This document shows, one piece after another, positions 1-7,020 of a stretch of DNA of 64,000 bases (position 1 is the stretch's first letter; the number at the start of each line of letters is the position of its first letter). Made by a program: the position numbers and the translations under genes. The DNA is from Polynucleobacter sp. 71A-WALBACH (lineage in GTDB: Bacteria; Pseudomonadota; Gammaproteobacteria; Burkholderiales; Burkholderiaceae): the NCBI RefSeq assembly GCF_018882365.1, contig NZ_JACVOP010000002.1:1-64000 (forward strand), given 5' to 3'. The notes beneath the pieces were generated by a model. It saw only the letters and a list, made by a program, of their open reading frames with translations, was not told where the DNA came from and ran no database searches.

Positions 1-66
1 TTTCCAGCGCTCCCACATTAAATCCTTCTGGGTGGCTGTGTAATAGATTCGAGGTCGTTGTTTCAT
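1..66 (-). CDS. IS30-family transposase, N-terminal fragment cut by window edge
   Basis: The minus strand starts with ATG at 66 and reads MKQRPRIYYTATQKDLMWER and two more residues before the window ends. This N-terminus, a short basic stretch followed by Tyr-Tyr-Thr and a Leu-Met-Trp-Glu-Arg-Trp helix, is typical of IS30-family DDE transposases, whose N-terminal helix-turn-helix binds the element ends. A strong ribosome-binding site (AAGGAG) lies 8 bases upstream of the start. Only 22 codons are visible, so whether the gene is intact cannot be judged. The family call comes from the remembered N-terminal signature only. Confidence 0.7.
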   Translation of the reverse strand, partial: MKQRPRIYYTATQKDLMWERWK

Positions 67-130
67 GAGCAACACTCCTTGCGCTTACGCAGTTTGTAGT
101 GTGTTGCATCGACGGGTTGAAATCAAGGTC
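1..130 (-). mobile_element. End of an IS30-like insertion sequence (approximate boundary)
   Basis: The transposase start is preceded on its 5' side by a short leader and then by the stretch around 101-127 (GTGTTGCATCGACGGGTTGA), which has the look of an IS30-type terminal inverted repeat (TGTTGCA... then GTTGAAATCAA). The other end lies outside the window, so the repeat cannot be confirmed by pairing. The boundary at about 130 is an estimate. The element lies next to the long dispersed repeat that begins at 153. Confidence 0.45.
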
Positions 131-152
131 GGTAGCGGTCATTGGTTAAACA

Positions 153-374
153 GGCGTTACTTTAAGTAACACTTACAAATCACTCAAAAAGTACTTTGGA
201 GCAACGAGGTGTTAGACGGTTGCTCCAAAAATCCTGTGGTTTTGAAAACCAAAGAGTGAGATAGTGTTTGCTGTGATCTTATTAATGTAGTCACACAAAT
301 ACTCACACACCGACAAACAGGAGACGTAAGCTCTTGAAATCCTAATGGTTTTCTTTGAGTGTCTGCTCTCATAA
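153..374 (+). repeat. Long dispersed repeat, copy A (palindrome - stem-loops - tRNA-Met fragment)
   Basis: This stretch is clearly homologous, by eye about four bases in five, to 28303-28526. It opens with the perfect palindrome GTTACTTTAAGTAAC (156-170). A stem with 11 paired bases follows (TTTGGAGCAAC at 195-205, GTTGCTCCAAA at 219-229), then a second hairpin around GGTTTTGAAAACC. A shared block with CACACACCGA and GACGTAAGCTCTTGAAATCC comes next, and the copy ends in TCTGCTCTCATAA, the start of a tRNA-Met anticodon-loop match. Here the tRNA part stops at 374, whereas copy B continues to the CCA end. A second, imperfect palindrome (GCGTTACTTTAAATAATG) sits at 449-466. The remainder up to 551 has no gene I recognise. 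Confidence 0.8.
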
Positions 375-551
375 CCAGAGAACCTAAACAGGACCTAAAC
401 GTCACAAAAAGCCAGCTTTTGAGACTAAAGGTGAGATTTGGTCATTTGAGCGTTACTTTAAATAATGGTTGAGGTGATAAAAAGTGTGTAGGCAATTACT
501 GTACAGTTTACCGATTGGCAAGACTAGATATATCAATTCAAGCTTATAAGT

Positions 552-1076
552 TCATTTTTTAATAAGTGGAAACTTCTCTAGGGTTTTATTGAAAAAATAA
601 ATTGCTATCAGCAATATAAGAATATCAATTGCAATTGGATCAAAAGCCAGGGTGTAGTCCCTCAATCTCTCGCTAATAATCATAATAGGTAACATTATTG
701 CGGGAGGGTGTAAGCATTCAAGCACCAGCATGAGAAAGAAGCTAATTACAAAGGCAGCAATCATTACCCATTGGGCATAGTCAAATAGATATACAAATGC
801 AAAACCAATAAGCGAACATAGAAGATATGACTGAAAAATTACGCTAGCAGAAGTCATTTTTTTGCTTGGCATTGTAAATATCATTAATGCACTAGCGATG
901 AATGGCGCAAGCAGTAGCAAATTTTCTTTATCTAAGAGATGGTTAACCAATGATAGGATGCAGATAGTAGTTGTCGTGCCTATGGTAATGATGAATTGCT
1001 GCGTAAGAGAAAATTCGGAGGGGGGTGGCTTGAGTGCCTCATAAAGCTTATGGCACCAGATTTTTAATTTATTCAT
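552..1076 (-). CDS. HPP-family integral membrane protein
   Basis: This 174-residue protein has about five hydrophobic segments and carries the family-naming His-Pro-Pro in LECLHPPAIMLPI (about residues 121-133). A typical first block (APFIASALMIFTMPSKKM, about 57-74) also fits the HPP family. Some HPP proteins of cyanobacteria and plastids transport nitrite, which would suit the nearby nitrate island, but that function is inferred. The protein is a paralogue by architecture of the one at 23831-24379 at the far end of the island, in opposite orientation. It lies 128 bases downstream of a decayed nitroreductase on the same strand, the same gene order as in the right-hand pair. Confidence 0.75.
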   Translation of the reverse strand: MNKLKIWCHKLYEALKPPPSEFSLTQQFIITIGTTTTICILSLVNHLLDKENLLLLAPFIASALMIFTMPSKKMTSASVIFQSYLLCSLIGFAFVYLFDYAQWVMIAAFVISFFLMLVLECLHPPAIMLPIMIISERLRDYTLAFDPIAIDILILLIAIYFFNKTLEKFPLIKK

Positions 1077-1204
1077 TAATCTATCGAGTAATTATTTAAT
1101 AGTAGATAGCCACTAATTTAAACGATTTAATTTAATTTAGTTTTGGTGGTGCGAGAGTTATTAAACAAATTTTGTTGTCAAATATAGAAACTGGGCTATT
1201 CTTT

Positions 1205-1672
1205 TTAAAATATTGATGTATATGAGTTGGCATCTGGCCTATCTTTATTAGGCTTATGGGTTGAGATGGTTCCGATGGTTATGAAACATAAGGGCTGCTC
1301 TTTCTCTTTTAATAAAAATAACTCTCTCATTTTTTGACTATAAAGAGCCTTGCCGCTCGAAAGTCCAGATCCAAATCCCAAAGCATTGGCCATTAATAAA
1401 ACATTTTGAATTGCGCATCCCGCAGAGATGATTTTTTCTTGTTCGGGAATGTTATCTAACTCACTATTGAGATTGACGGTTGCCAATAGCAGCAAGGGAC
1501 CTCGAAAAGCTTTCTGCCTAGCTTCATCAACCTGAGTTAGAGTCGCGCCTGGGTCTCTTGCGATGAGAGCATCGGCAAATAAGTCGCCTAGCCTATCGCT
1601 TCTCTTGGCAACTTCAGAAATGAATACAACCATTCCTGCGGTTAGGAGATATTTGGTGATGATCCAAGCCAT
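1205..1672 (-). pseudogene. Nitroreductase-family protein, N-terminus lost or frame-disrupted
   Basis: The 155-residue frame aligns with the C-terminal three quarters of the nitroreductase at 23172-23762: both share ARDPGAT/ERDPGAT, EKIISAGCAIQNV/ERIISAGCAIQNV, GFGSGLSSGK/GFGASPTSGK and PLCFITIGT/PLCFINIGT. The N-terminal FMN-binding part is damaged. From ATG at 1672 the frame reads AWIITKYLLTAG, but another frame over the same bases reads LDHHQISPNRR, matching the family's PDH...R block. This suggests two compensating one-base shifts within about 35 bases. In the main frame VHTIKASMA continues upstream and then meets a TAG stop. I therefore call it a decaying gene; a functional short protein is possible but would lack normal flavin contacts. 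Confidence 0.65.
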
Positions 1673-1737
1673 AGAAGCCTTTATTGTGTGTACCTACCCC
1701 ATTATAGGAATGTCGTCTAAAACAATGGCGTATATAT

Positions 1738-1753
1738 ATGCGTATATACGCAT
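1738..1753. promoter_or_regulatory. Perfect 16 bp palindrome, possible operator
   Basis: ATGCGTATATACGCAT is a perfect palindrome. It lies 11 bases beyond the stop codon of the TonB-like gene and upstream of the decayed nitroreductase, both on the minus strand. A second overlapping pair (GCGTATATA at 1728-1736, TATATACGC at 1743-1751) makes the dyad longer. No T-run follows on the minus strand, so it does not look like an intrinsic terminator. A protein-binding site is an inference only. Confidence 0.35.
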
Positions 1754-1764
1754 GAATATGAATG

Positions 1765-2556
1765 CTACTTTCCTCGATTGAGTTTTCCTGAACTCCATAT
1801 GTCTAGTTGACGTTGAGCTTCAGCAGTTATGCCATCAATAGAGTCCTGAGGTAATTGCTTTAGGCATTCAGCCAAGGCTTCAGTGCTGAGTTTTTCAGCA
1901 GGCTTGTTCTTCTTGATTTCTTGAGGCGACTTGCCATCCCAAGCAAATGGATTGCTAAACGAAGGCGTATCAGGCAGGCAATCATCCCTGTAAATTGGGG
2001 CATCATTTGTAGCAAATGGTGTGAGCGAAATCGTTCTCTCAAAAATAAGTGGCTTACCAGTAGGGGTGGGTGGCAAAGCTGGCATAGACTTCATTGCCTG
2101 TCTAGCTAGTTGCTCTGCTTTGTCAGATGTTTTCCAAAGTGTTTCCACTTTAGTAACAGTTCCATTTGGAGCAATTTCAATTCTAATTCTCACATGCCCT
2201 TGATCTGGCCCCTCAACAGCAGTTCCCATCATGCTTCGCACTTGCTGGCCAAAAGAGTGGCGATATCCCTTGCTATTTTTTAGTGTGTACTTAGATGCGA
2301 AAGCCCACTCTTCTGCGGTTGGGGCTGATAGTGCTACCAGTGAGGTTGGTTGATTGTCACTATTTGGACTAGCATTTAGGTCACTATTGTTTTTAGCAAT
2401 AGGCTGTTCAATATAAGCTTCAATAATGTCCAGATTTTTCTCTTTGGGTTTAACAAAGATAAATCCTTCATATGTTGCCCATAACAAGATCAGTCCAAGG
2501 TGGATGGCAATCGATATCCAAATAGGGATAAATTGTCTAAGCCGAGCTCGTGTCAT
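1765..2556 (-). CDS. TonB-family energy-transducer-like protein
   Basis: This 263-residue protein has one N-terminal membrane anchor (about residues 11-28) and a linker rich in Asn, Ser and Pro. A TonB C-terminal-type domain follows at about 100-175 (GHVRIRIEIAPNGTVTKVET, then LARQAMKSMPALPPTPTGKP). The typical role is to couple inner-membrane energy to outer-membrane receptors, but no ExbB/ExbD or receptor gene is adjacent. After the domain there is an extra tail of about 80 residues with two cysteines (near DDCLPDT and AECLKQL) that I do not recognise. The gene stands alone, divergent from the methyltransferase at 2689. Confidence 0.7.
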   Translation of the reverse strand: MTRARLRQFIPIWISIAIHLGLILLWATYEGFIFVKPKEKNLDIIEAYIEQPIAKNNSDLNASPNSDNQPTSLVALSAPTAEEWAFASKYTLKNSKGYRHSFGQQVRSMMGTAVEGPDQGHVRIRIEIAPNGTVTKVETLWKTSDKAEQLARQAMKSMPALPPTPTGKPLIFERTISLTPFATNDAPIYRDDCLPDTPSFSNPFAWDGKSPQEIKKNKPAEKLSTEALAECLKQLPQDSIDGITAEAQRQLDIWSSGKLNRGK

Positions 2557-2688
2557 GAAATGGTGGGGGGATTAGACTCTATTGCTTATGAGGGGCGATG
2601 GCTTGTAATGCCTAGATAATGTCATGGATATCGAGACTATTTCTTAAAAGAGCATAGAATTGAAAAAATAATTATGTAAAAGGTAATT

Positions 2689-3303
2689 ATGGATAACAAA
2701 CAGCACTGGGAAAAGGTTTACGGCACCAAAGCGCCAGATGCGGTGAGTTGGTATGCACCTCATCTTGAGACATCATTAAATCTTATTCGCCAAGCAAGTG
2801 CTGATAAGAGTGCTGCCATTATTGATATTGGTGGTGGTGAATCTACACTGGTAGACGACCTTTTGTCTGAGGGTTATGGGGACATCAGTGTTTTAGATAT
2901 TTCTCAAAAAGCAATTGATGTAGCAAGGGATCGTATTGGCAAGTTGGCTGATAAGGTTCACTGGTACTGCGCTGATATTACTCAAGCAACATTACCCCAA
3001 GGCTATTTTGACGTTTGGCACGATAGAGCCGTATTTCATTTTTTAACTGAAGAAGCTCAGCGAGCCAGATACGTAGAGCAAGTAATGCGCTCAGTGAAGC
3101 ATGGCGGCTATGTGATTATGTCCACCTTTGGCCCTGAAGGCCCCGAGAAATGTAGCGGCCTAGATGTAGTTCGCTATGATTCTGAACATTTACATGGGCA
3201 GTTTGGTAAGACCTTTAAGCTTATTGATAGCTCTACTGAGATCCATCAAACCCCAATGGGAGCTACGCAACAGTTCCTATATTGCTTTTGTAGGATGGAA
3301 TAG
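2689..3303 (+). CDS. Class I SAM-dependent methyltransferase
   Basis: This 204-residue protein has the class I Rossmann methyltransferase layout. Motif I is IIDIGGGESTLVDDLL (about 44-59), followed by an acidic end of strand 2 (ISVLDISQKAIDVA), motif II (WYCADITQATLP) and a WHDRAVFHFL block. It resembles the small SAM-methyltransferases found near thiol or metalloid detoxification genes, but the substrate cannot be told from sequence. The start has an AAAGGT-type ribosome site a few bases upstream. A weak terminator follows the gene. Confidence 0.8.
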   Translation: MDNKQHWEKVYGTKAPDAVSWYAPHLETSLNLIRQASADKSAAIIDIGGGESTLVDDLLSEGYGDISVLDISQKAIDVARDRIGKLADKVHWYCADITQATLPQGYFDVWHDRAVFHFLTEEAQRARYVEQVMRSVKHGGYVIMSTFGPEGPEKCSGLDVVRYDSEHLHGQFGKTFKLIDSSTEIHQTPMGATQQFLYCFCRME

Positions 3304-3358
3304 GGTCGAGCATTTTCGAGATCTGTCGATTCTGTTCCAAACTTCTAAGAATTACTAA

Positions 3359-3381
3359 AATTACCTTCAGGTAGTTTTTTT
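3359..3381 (+). terminator. Intrinsic terminator after the methyltransferase gene
   Basis: AATTACC and GGTAGTT pair around a TTCA loop (one G-T wobble), followed by seven T residues. It is about 55 bases after the stop codon, in the right place to end the methyltransferase transcript. Confidence 0.6.
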
Positions 3382-3749
3382 AATAATTTCCTTTTTGGCG
3401 CATTCTCCTTGCCGTTAAGAGGCACGTCGAAAGCCTGTTTTGTAATCACCGGAGTCTATCTCAGCCCTCGTGCTCGAGCGTTAGTCACATGAATTATCTA
3501 GTGTCACTCAGCGCGACGGTTGGGCCTTATGAGGTGCTTTGCGAATGATTAAAACGGGGCGCTTGAAGGTTTTTCGGCAATAGAGGGCGGCCAAAAGTAG
3601 TCACCAAGGCCTGCACTATTTGAATCTTATGTCCCCAGATTCACCCCCTAGCCGGTCCACTAGGAATGAAGATGCTAATCTCCGAATTGATATTTTTGTG
3701 GGTATTACTTTAAATAACTGCGGAGTAGCTCTAGCGATAGCAGGATCAT
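3382..3749. other. Gene-free stretch with degraded repeat and possible tRNA relic
   Basis: I see no credible gene here. The stretch 3624-3662 (GTCCCCAGATTCACCCCCTA then GCCGGTCCACTA) resembles a badly decayed tRNA T-arm and acceptor end like those at 28.5 and 35.9 kb. Another imperfect copy of the palindrome, ATTACTTTAAATAACT, lies at 3704-3719. Both matches are weak on their own and are listed because they recur in the same order elsewhere in the window. Confidence 0.35.
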
Positions 3750-3956
3750 TCAGTCACATGCTGATTTTTTAAGATCATTAAAAGACTCTCGATCATCTAG
3801 CCCCCAGCTTTCCCAGCCATCTCCAAAAAGCTCATGGGGATGCTGTGTTCTATCGGATCCATTTCCACATGCCATTGAATTCGACGGGCAATATCTCTCG
3901 CATCCCCAACATACTCGTTCTGGATGTGGTGGGTTGAGGGGGAATTTTTTTAGCAT
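3750..3956 (-). CDS. DUF3079 small cysteine-containing protein
   Basis: This 68-residue protein reads KKFPLNPPHPERVCWGCERY near the N-terminus, followed by CPSNSMACGNGSDRTQHPHE and LFGDGW. This is the DUF3079 family pattern of about 60-70 residues with CxxC...C...C cysteines, which may bind a metal. The function is unknown. The ATG at 3956 sits in an AT-rich region about 20 bases from the inverted repeat that flanks the FNR-type box, so the two divergent transcripts probably share the control region 3957-4162. Confidence 0.75.
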   Translation of the reverse strand: MLKKFPLNPPHPERVCWGCERYCPSNSMACGNGSDRTQHPHELFGDGWESWGLDDRESFNDLKKSACD

Positions 3957-3974
3957 ATCAATTTTTATTTGTAA

Positions 3975-4040
3975 TTAAACGCTTGTTTATCTCCAAGTAT
4001 TTGATTTATAGCAAAAGAAGTCTGCATTTCAAGCGTTTAA
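3975..4040. promoter_or_regulatory. 11 bp inverted repeats flanking an FNR-type box
   Basis: TTAAACGCTTG (3975-3985) and CAAGCGTTTAA (4030-4040) are perfect inverted repeats 44 bases apart. Between them lies the FNR-like box at 4001-4014, and the right arm overlaps the likely -10 element. The spacing is long for a simple hairpin terminator and more like two operator half-sites able to bracket the activator. No known regulator of this sequence comes to mind. Confidence 0.5.
4001..4014 (+). promoter_or_regulatory. FNR/ANR-type anaerobic activator box and class II promoter
   Basis: TTGATTTATAGCAA matches the FNR consensus TTGAT-N4-ATCAA at nine of ten positions. Its centre is at 4007.5. A -10-like TTTAAA at 4036-4041 would place the transcription start near 4048, about 41 bases from the box centre, the geometry of an FNR-activated class II promoter. 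It would drive the PAS-nnrS-NMO-nrdJ genes under low oxygen. Confidence 0.6.
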
Positions 4041-4162
4041 AGAGGCCTTATTGTTGGGCATAGTTCTATAGAGCTATTTCAATAACCAATGGTTACGTGG
4101 AGAATCCAAAAATCTAAAAACAATAGACCTTTTGATCCCTAGCTTACGGAGTTTGTCTGAAT

Positions 4163-4588
4163 ATGAAATACCAAGTTGATTTTGAGCAGTTAGCCAACGC
4201 GATGGGTGATGGTGTTGTTATTTCAGATGCCAAAGGCGATATTGTTTTTTGGAATGCATCTGCAGAAAGAATTTTCGGATACTCAGCTGTTGAAGCTCTA
4301 GGTAAAAGTTTGGACATCATTACGCCAGAGCGTTTTAGATTGCGGCACTGGGACGGGTATAAAAAATCCATGGAAACGGGAACGACCCGCTACGGTTCTA
4401 CCTTGCTCACCGTACCGGCCCTTCACAAAGAAGGCAAAGCTTTATCAATTGCTTTCACAGTGGCAATGCTGACGGATGAAGATGGCAATGTAGGCGCTAT
4501 CGCAGCCATTGTTAGGGATGATACAGAGCGCTTTCAGACAGATCGTGAACTCAAAAAGCGCATTGCAGAATTAGAGGCGAAGTCTTAA
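4163..4588 (+). CDS. PAS-domain sensor protein
   Basis: This 141-residue protein is a single PAS domain, running from LANAMGDGVVISDAKGDIVF through WNASAERIFGYSAVEALGKS to an end near IAAIVRDDTERF. A short charged helix (ELKKRIAELEAKS) follows. There is no kinase, cyclase or DNA-binding output domain, so it would have to act through a partner. PAS proteins of this size are often found directly before nnrS in denitrifying and nitrate-respiring bacteria; the ligand (heme, flavin or other) cannot be told. It is the first gene after the FNR-type box, and nnrS starts 11 bases after its stop codon. Confidence 0.8.
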   Translation: MKYQVDFEQLANAMGDGVVISDAKGDIVFWNASAERIFGYSAVEALGKSLDIITPERFRLRHWDGYKKSMETGTTRYGSTLLTVPALHKEGKALSIAFTVAMLTDEDGNVGAIAAIVRDDTERFQTDRELKKRIAELEAKS

Positions 4589-4599
4589 TTAAAGTAGAT

Positions 4600-5754
4600 A
4601 TGATAAAAAAGACCATCCCTCTTTTTGCGCTAGGCTTTAGACCATTTTATTTATTGGCGGCATTTTGGTCTGTAGCGGCTATTTTGGAATGGCTGATGGA
4701 GCTTAGTGGTTCAGGCATTCGAGGGATTGGCTCGATTCCTGGAATTCAGTGGCATGCTCATGAAATGATTTTTGGGTTTGCAACAACAGTTGTAGCTGGC
4801 TTCTCCCTAACTGCAGTTAGATCATGGACGGGGCTTGAGACACCTAAGGGCAGATCGTTAATGCTGCTAGCATTTTTCTGGATTGCGGGACGACTTGGTC
4901 CGTTATTTAGTTCGTATTTTGTGATTATTGACATTCTGTTTTTGCCGATCATCGCAATGATTATTGGTAAGTTGATATTACAAAGAAGTATGGTGAGAAA
5001 TCTTTTCCTGCCTCTTATTCTCAGTGTTTTGGGGATACTGAATGGATTGTTCTATATGTCTGCTTATGGACATATCAGCATTGATAGCAATGTTCCTTTG
5101 ATCTCATCGTTATTCTTAATTGTGATGATTGAAATCATGATTGGTGGTCGAGTTATTCCAAGCTTTACCGCGAATGCCATTGTGGGAATAAAGCAGTTTC
5201 GCAATAAATCATTTGCAACTGTTGTGCTGGCATTCAGTGCGACGTCCTTTTTGCTTTGGATATTCTTTCCAGTCAGCGTTGTTACTGCTCTCATATGCAT
5301 TCTGACCGGCGTATTACAGTTTATTTTGCTGTTAGGGTGGAAGCCTTTGGCTACACGATCCAAGCCAATCGTATGGATCCTACACGCTGCTTATTTTTGG
5401 ATTCCTTTAGGTTTTATCCTCCTCGGCCTTTCATCTTTTGGGCTGGTCTCCATGTATATCGCTCTGCATGCTTTTGGTATTGGTGCTACGGGCGGCTTAA
5501 TTATTGGCATGATTACCAGAACGGCTATGGGGCATACAGGCAGGCTGATTAAGGCAGGGGCAATAGAAGTGAGCTGTTATGTATTGGTGCAGGTGACAGC
5601 AGTGATTTGGATGGTTGCGCATTTAACAGTGGGCGTTTGGTTCCATTTTACGATTGGGTTAGCTGGTATCTGCTGGTGTTTGGCTTTCATTCTTTACATC
5701 TACAAGTACTTTCCTTGGCTTACCAAGCCCCGCTTGGATGGGCAGCCAGGGTAG
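4600..5754 (+). CDS. nnrS: NnrS family heme-copper-type membrane protein
   Basis: This 384-residue, strongly hydrophobic protein has about twelve membrane helices and the NnrS signatures: FALGFRPFYLLAAFWSVAAI at the N-terminus, WHAHEMIFGF (about 51-60), GGRVIPSFTANA (about 182-193), and H-containing helices near LHAFGIGATGGLIIGMITRT. The histidines in WHAHE and LHAFG are candidate metal ligands. In known bacteria NnrS lowers nitric-oxide damage to cellular iron and is made under nitrate or NO-generating conditions. Its place in an operon behind the FNR-type box fits that role. Confidence 0.88.
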   Translation: MIKKTIPLFALGFRPFYLLAAFWSVAAILEWLMELSGSGIRGIGSIPGIQWHAHEMIFGFATTVVAGFSLTAVRSWTGLETPKGRSLMLLAFFWIAGRLGPLFSSYFVIIDILFLPIIAMIIGKLILQRSMVRNLFLPLILSVLGILNGLFYMSAYGHISIDSNVPLISSLFLIVMIEIMIGGRVIPSFTANAIVGIKQFRNKSFATVVLAFSATSFLLWIFFPVSVVTALICILTGVLQFILLLGWKPLATRSKPIVWILHAAYFWIPLGFILLGLSSFGLVSMYIALHAFGIGATGGLIIGMITRTAMGHTGRLIKAGAIEVSCYVLVQVTAVIWMVAHLTVGVWFHFTIGLAGICWCLAFILYIYKYFPWLTKPRLDGQPG

Positions 5755-5787
5755 TAGCGCTATTGAGTTGATAGCGCAGTCTCTTAT

Positions 5788-7020
5788 ATGGGTATGCCAA
5801 TGAATATGATGATTCCTTCCTTTTCACGAGATCTACTAACTAAGAGTGGGATTGCACCGCTAGTTATCAAAGGCAAGACAATTCTTCCTATTGTGCAAGG
5901 CGGTATGGGTGTAGGAGTATCGGCTCATCGTCTTGCGGGCGCTGTTGCAAAAAATGGAGGAATGGGAACGATCTCCTCCATCGATTTGAGACGTTTGCAT
6001 CCAGACTTAATGCAAGAGACTCAACACCTCTCTCCTTGTTCGGATAGCCGAGAGGTAATTAATAAAGCGAACGTTGAGGCATTAAAGCGAGAAATTACCC
6101 AGGCAAAATCAGATTCTGAGGGATTTGGTTTAATTGCAGTAAATGTGATGAAGGCTGTGAATGAGTACGCTGCTTATGTGCAGTGCTCCCTAGAAAATGG
6201 TGCTGACGCCATAGTAGTTGGCGCAGGATTACCACTCGACTTACCAGACCTAGCGGCAGATTTCCCCGATACTATTTTGATTCCAATTCTGTCTGAATCC
6301 AGAGGTGTTCAATTATTGGTAAAAAAATGGATGAAGAAAGGACGTCTCCCGGATGCCATTGTGATCGAGAATCCTAGGTTGGCTGGAGGACATGTAGGCG
6401 CATCTAGCGTAGGGGACATTCATAACCCAAAATTTAATTTTGAAAATGTGATTCCTGAAGTCATTGCCTTTTTTAAATCAATCGGCATTGAGGGGCAAAT
6501 TCCTCTTATTGCAGCAGGCGGAGTCTCCTCCTTAAAAGATATTAGGCGCTTGCAGGTGCTTGGGGCATCTGGTGTTCAGTTGGGCACTGCCTTTGCGGTA
6601 ACTTGCGAGAGCGATGCTGATGAGGCATTTAAGCATGTGCTTGCGAATGCCAAGAAAGAGGATCTAGTTGAGTTTTTGAGTGTTGCTGGACTTCCAGCGA
6701 GGGCAATTAAAACACCTTGGCTAGGAAAATATCTCAAAGTTGAGAGCATTCTTCAGGGTACGGCTCGTAAGAAACCACGCTGCACAATGATTTTTGATTG
6801 CCTTCATGATTGCGGCTTGCGTGATGGTAATAGTTCATGGGGTCAATTTTGTATAGATAAAGTTCTTGGGAGCGCACTGACTGGCAATGTGCAGAAGGGA
6901 CTCTTCTTTAGAGGGGCAGGTGCCTTACCTTTTGGCAATCAGATACGCCCTGTCATCGAATTAATTACCCAATTATTGTCAGAAGTGGAGCCAGAAAATT
7001 ATGGTTATGCAGCCAATTAG
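5788..7020 (+). CDS. Nitronate monooxygenase (2-nitropropane dioxygenase family)
   Basis: This 410-residue flavoprotein has a TIM-barrel fold. Visible signatures are PIVQGGMGVGVSAHRLAGAV (about 31-50), VVGAGLPLDLPDLA, IENPRLAGGHVGA (about 194-206), IAAGGVSSLKDIRRLQVLGA (about 243-262) and VQLGTAF. It also has a Cys-rich C-terminal part (CLHDCGLRDGNSSWGQFC) typical of the larger NMO-like proteins rather than the short fungal type. Such enzymes oxidise nitronates with FMN; the true substrate is unknown. Several methionines cluster at the start (residues 1, 3, 5, 7 and 8), so the start could be a few codons later. It overlaps the start of nrdJ by 20 bases, indicating cotranscription. Confidence 0.85.
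   Translation: MGMPMNMMIPSFSRDLLTKSGIAPLVIKGKTILPIVQGGMGVGVSAHRLAGAVAKNGGMGTISSIDLRRLHPDLMQETQHLSPCSDSREVINKANVEALKREITQAKSDSEGFGLIAVNVMKAVNEYAAYVQCSLENGADAIVVGAGLPLDLPDLAADFPDTILIPILSESRGVQLLVKKWMKKGRLPDAIVIENPRLAGGHVGASSVGDIHNPKFNFENVIPEVIAFFKSIGIEGQIPLIAAGGVSSLKDIRRLQVLGASGVQLGTAFAVTCESDADEAFKHVLANAKKEDLVEFLSVAGLPARAIKTPWLGKYLKVESILQGTARKKPRCTMIFDCLHDCGLRDGNSSWGQFCIDKVLGSALTGNVQKGLFFRGAGALPFGNQIRPVIELITQLLSEVEPENYGYAAN

Noticed and set aside
184..405. Minus-strand open frames of 60-73 codons in both long repeat copies (184-405 and 28333-28524) with similar translations
   Set aside because: The similarity follows from the DNA repeat itself. The translations are low-quality, have no clear ribosome site and run through hairpins and the tRNA fragment, so I do not call them genes.
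3420..3600. Remnant coding sequence on the minus strand (KTFKRPVLIIRKAPHKAQP)
   Set aside because: The frame is short, broken by stops and matches no family that I recognise.
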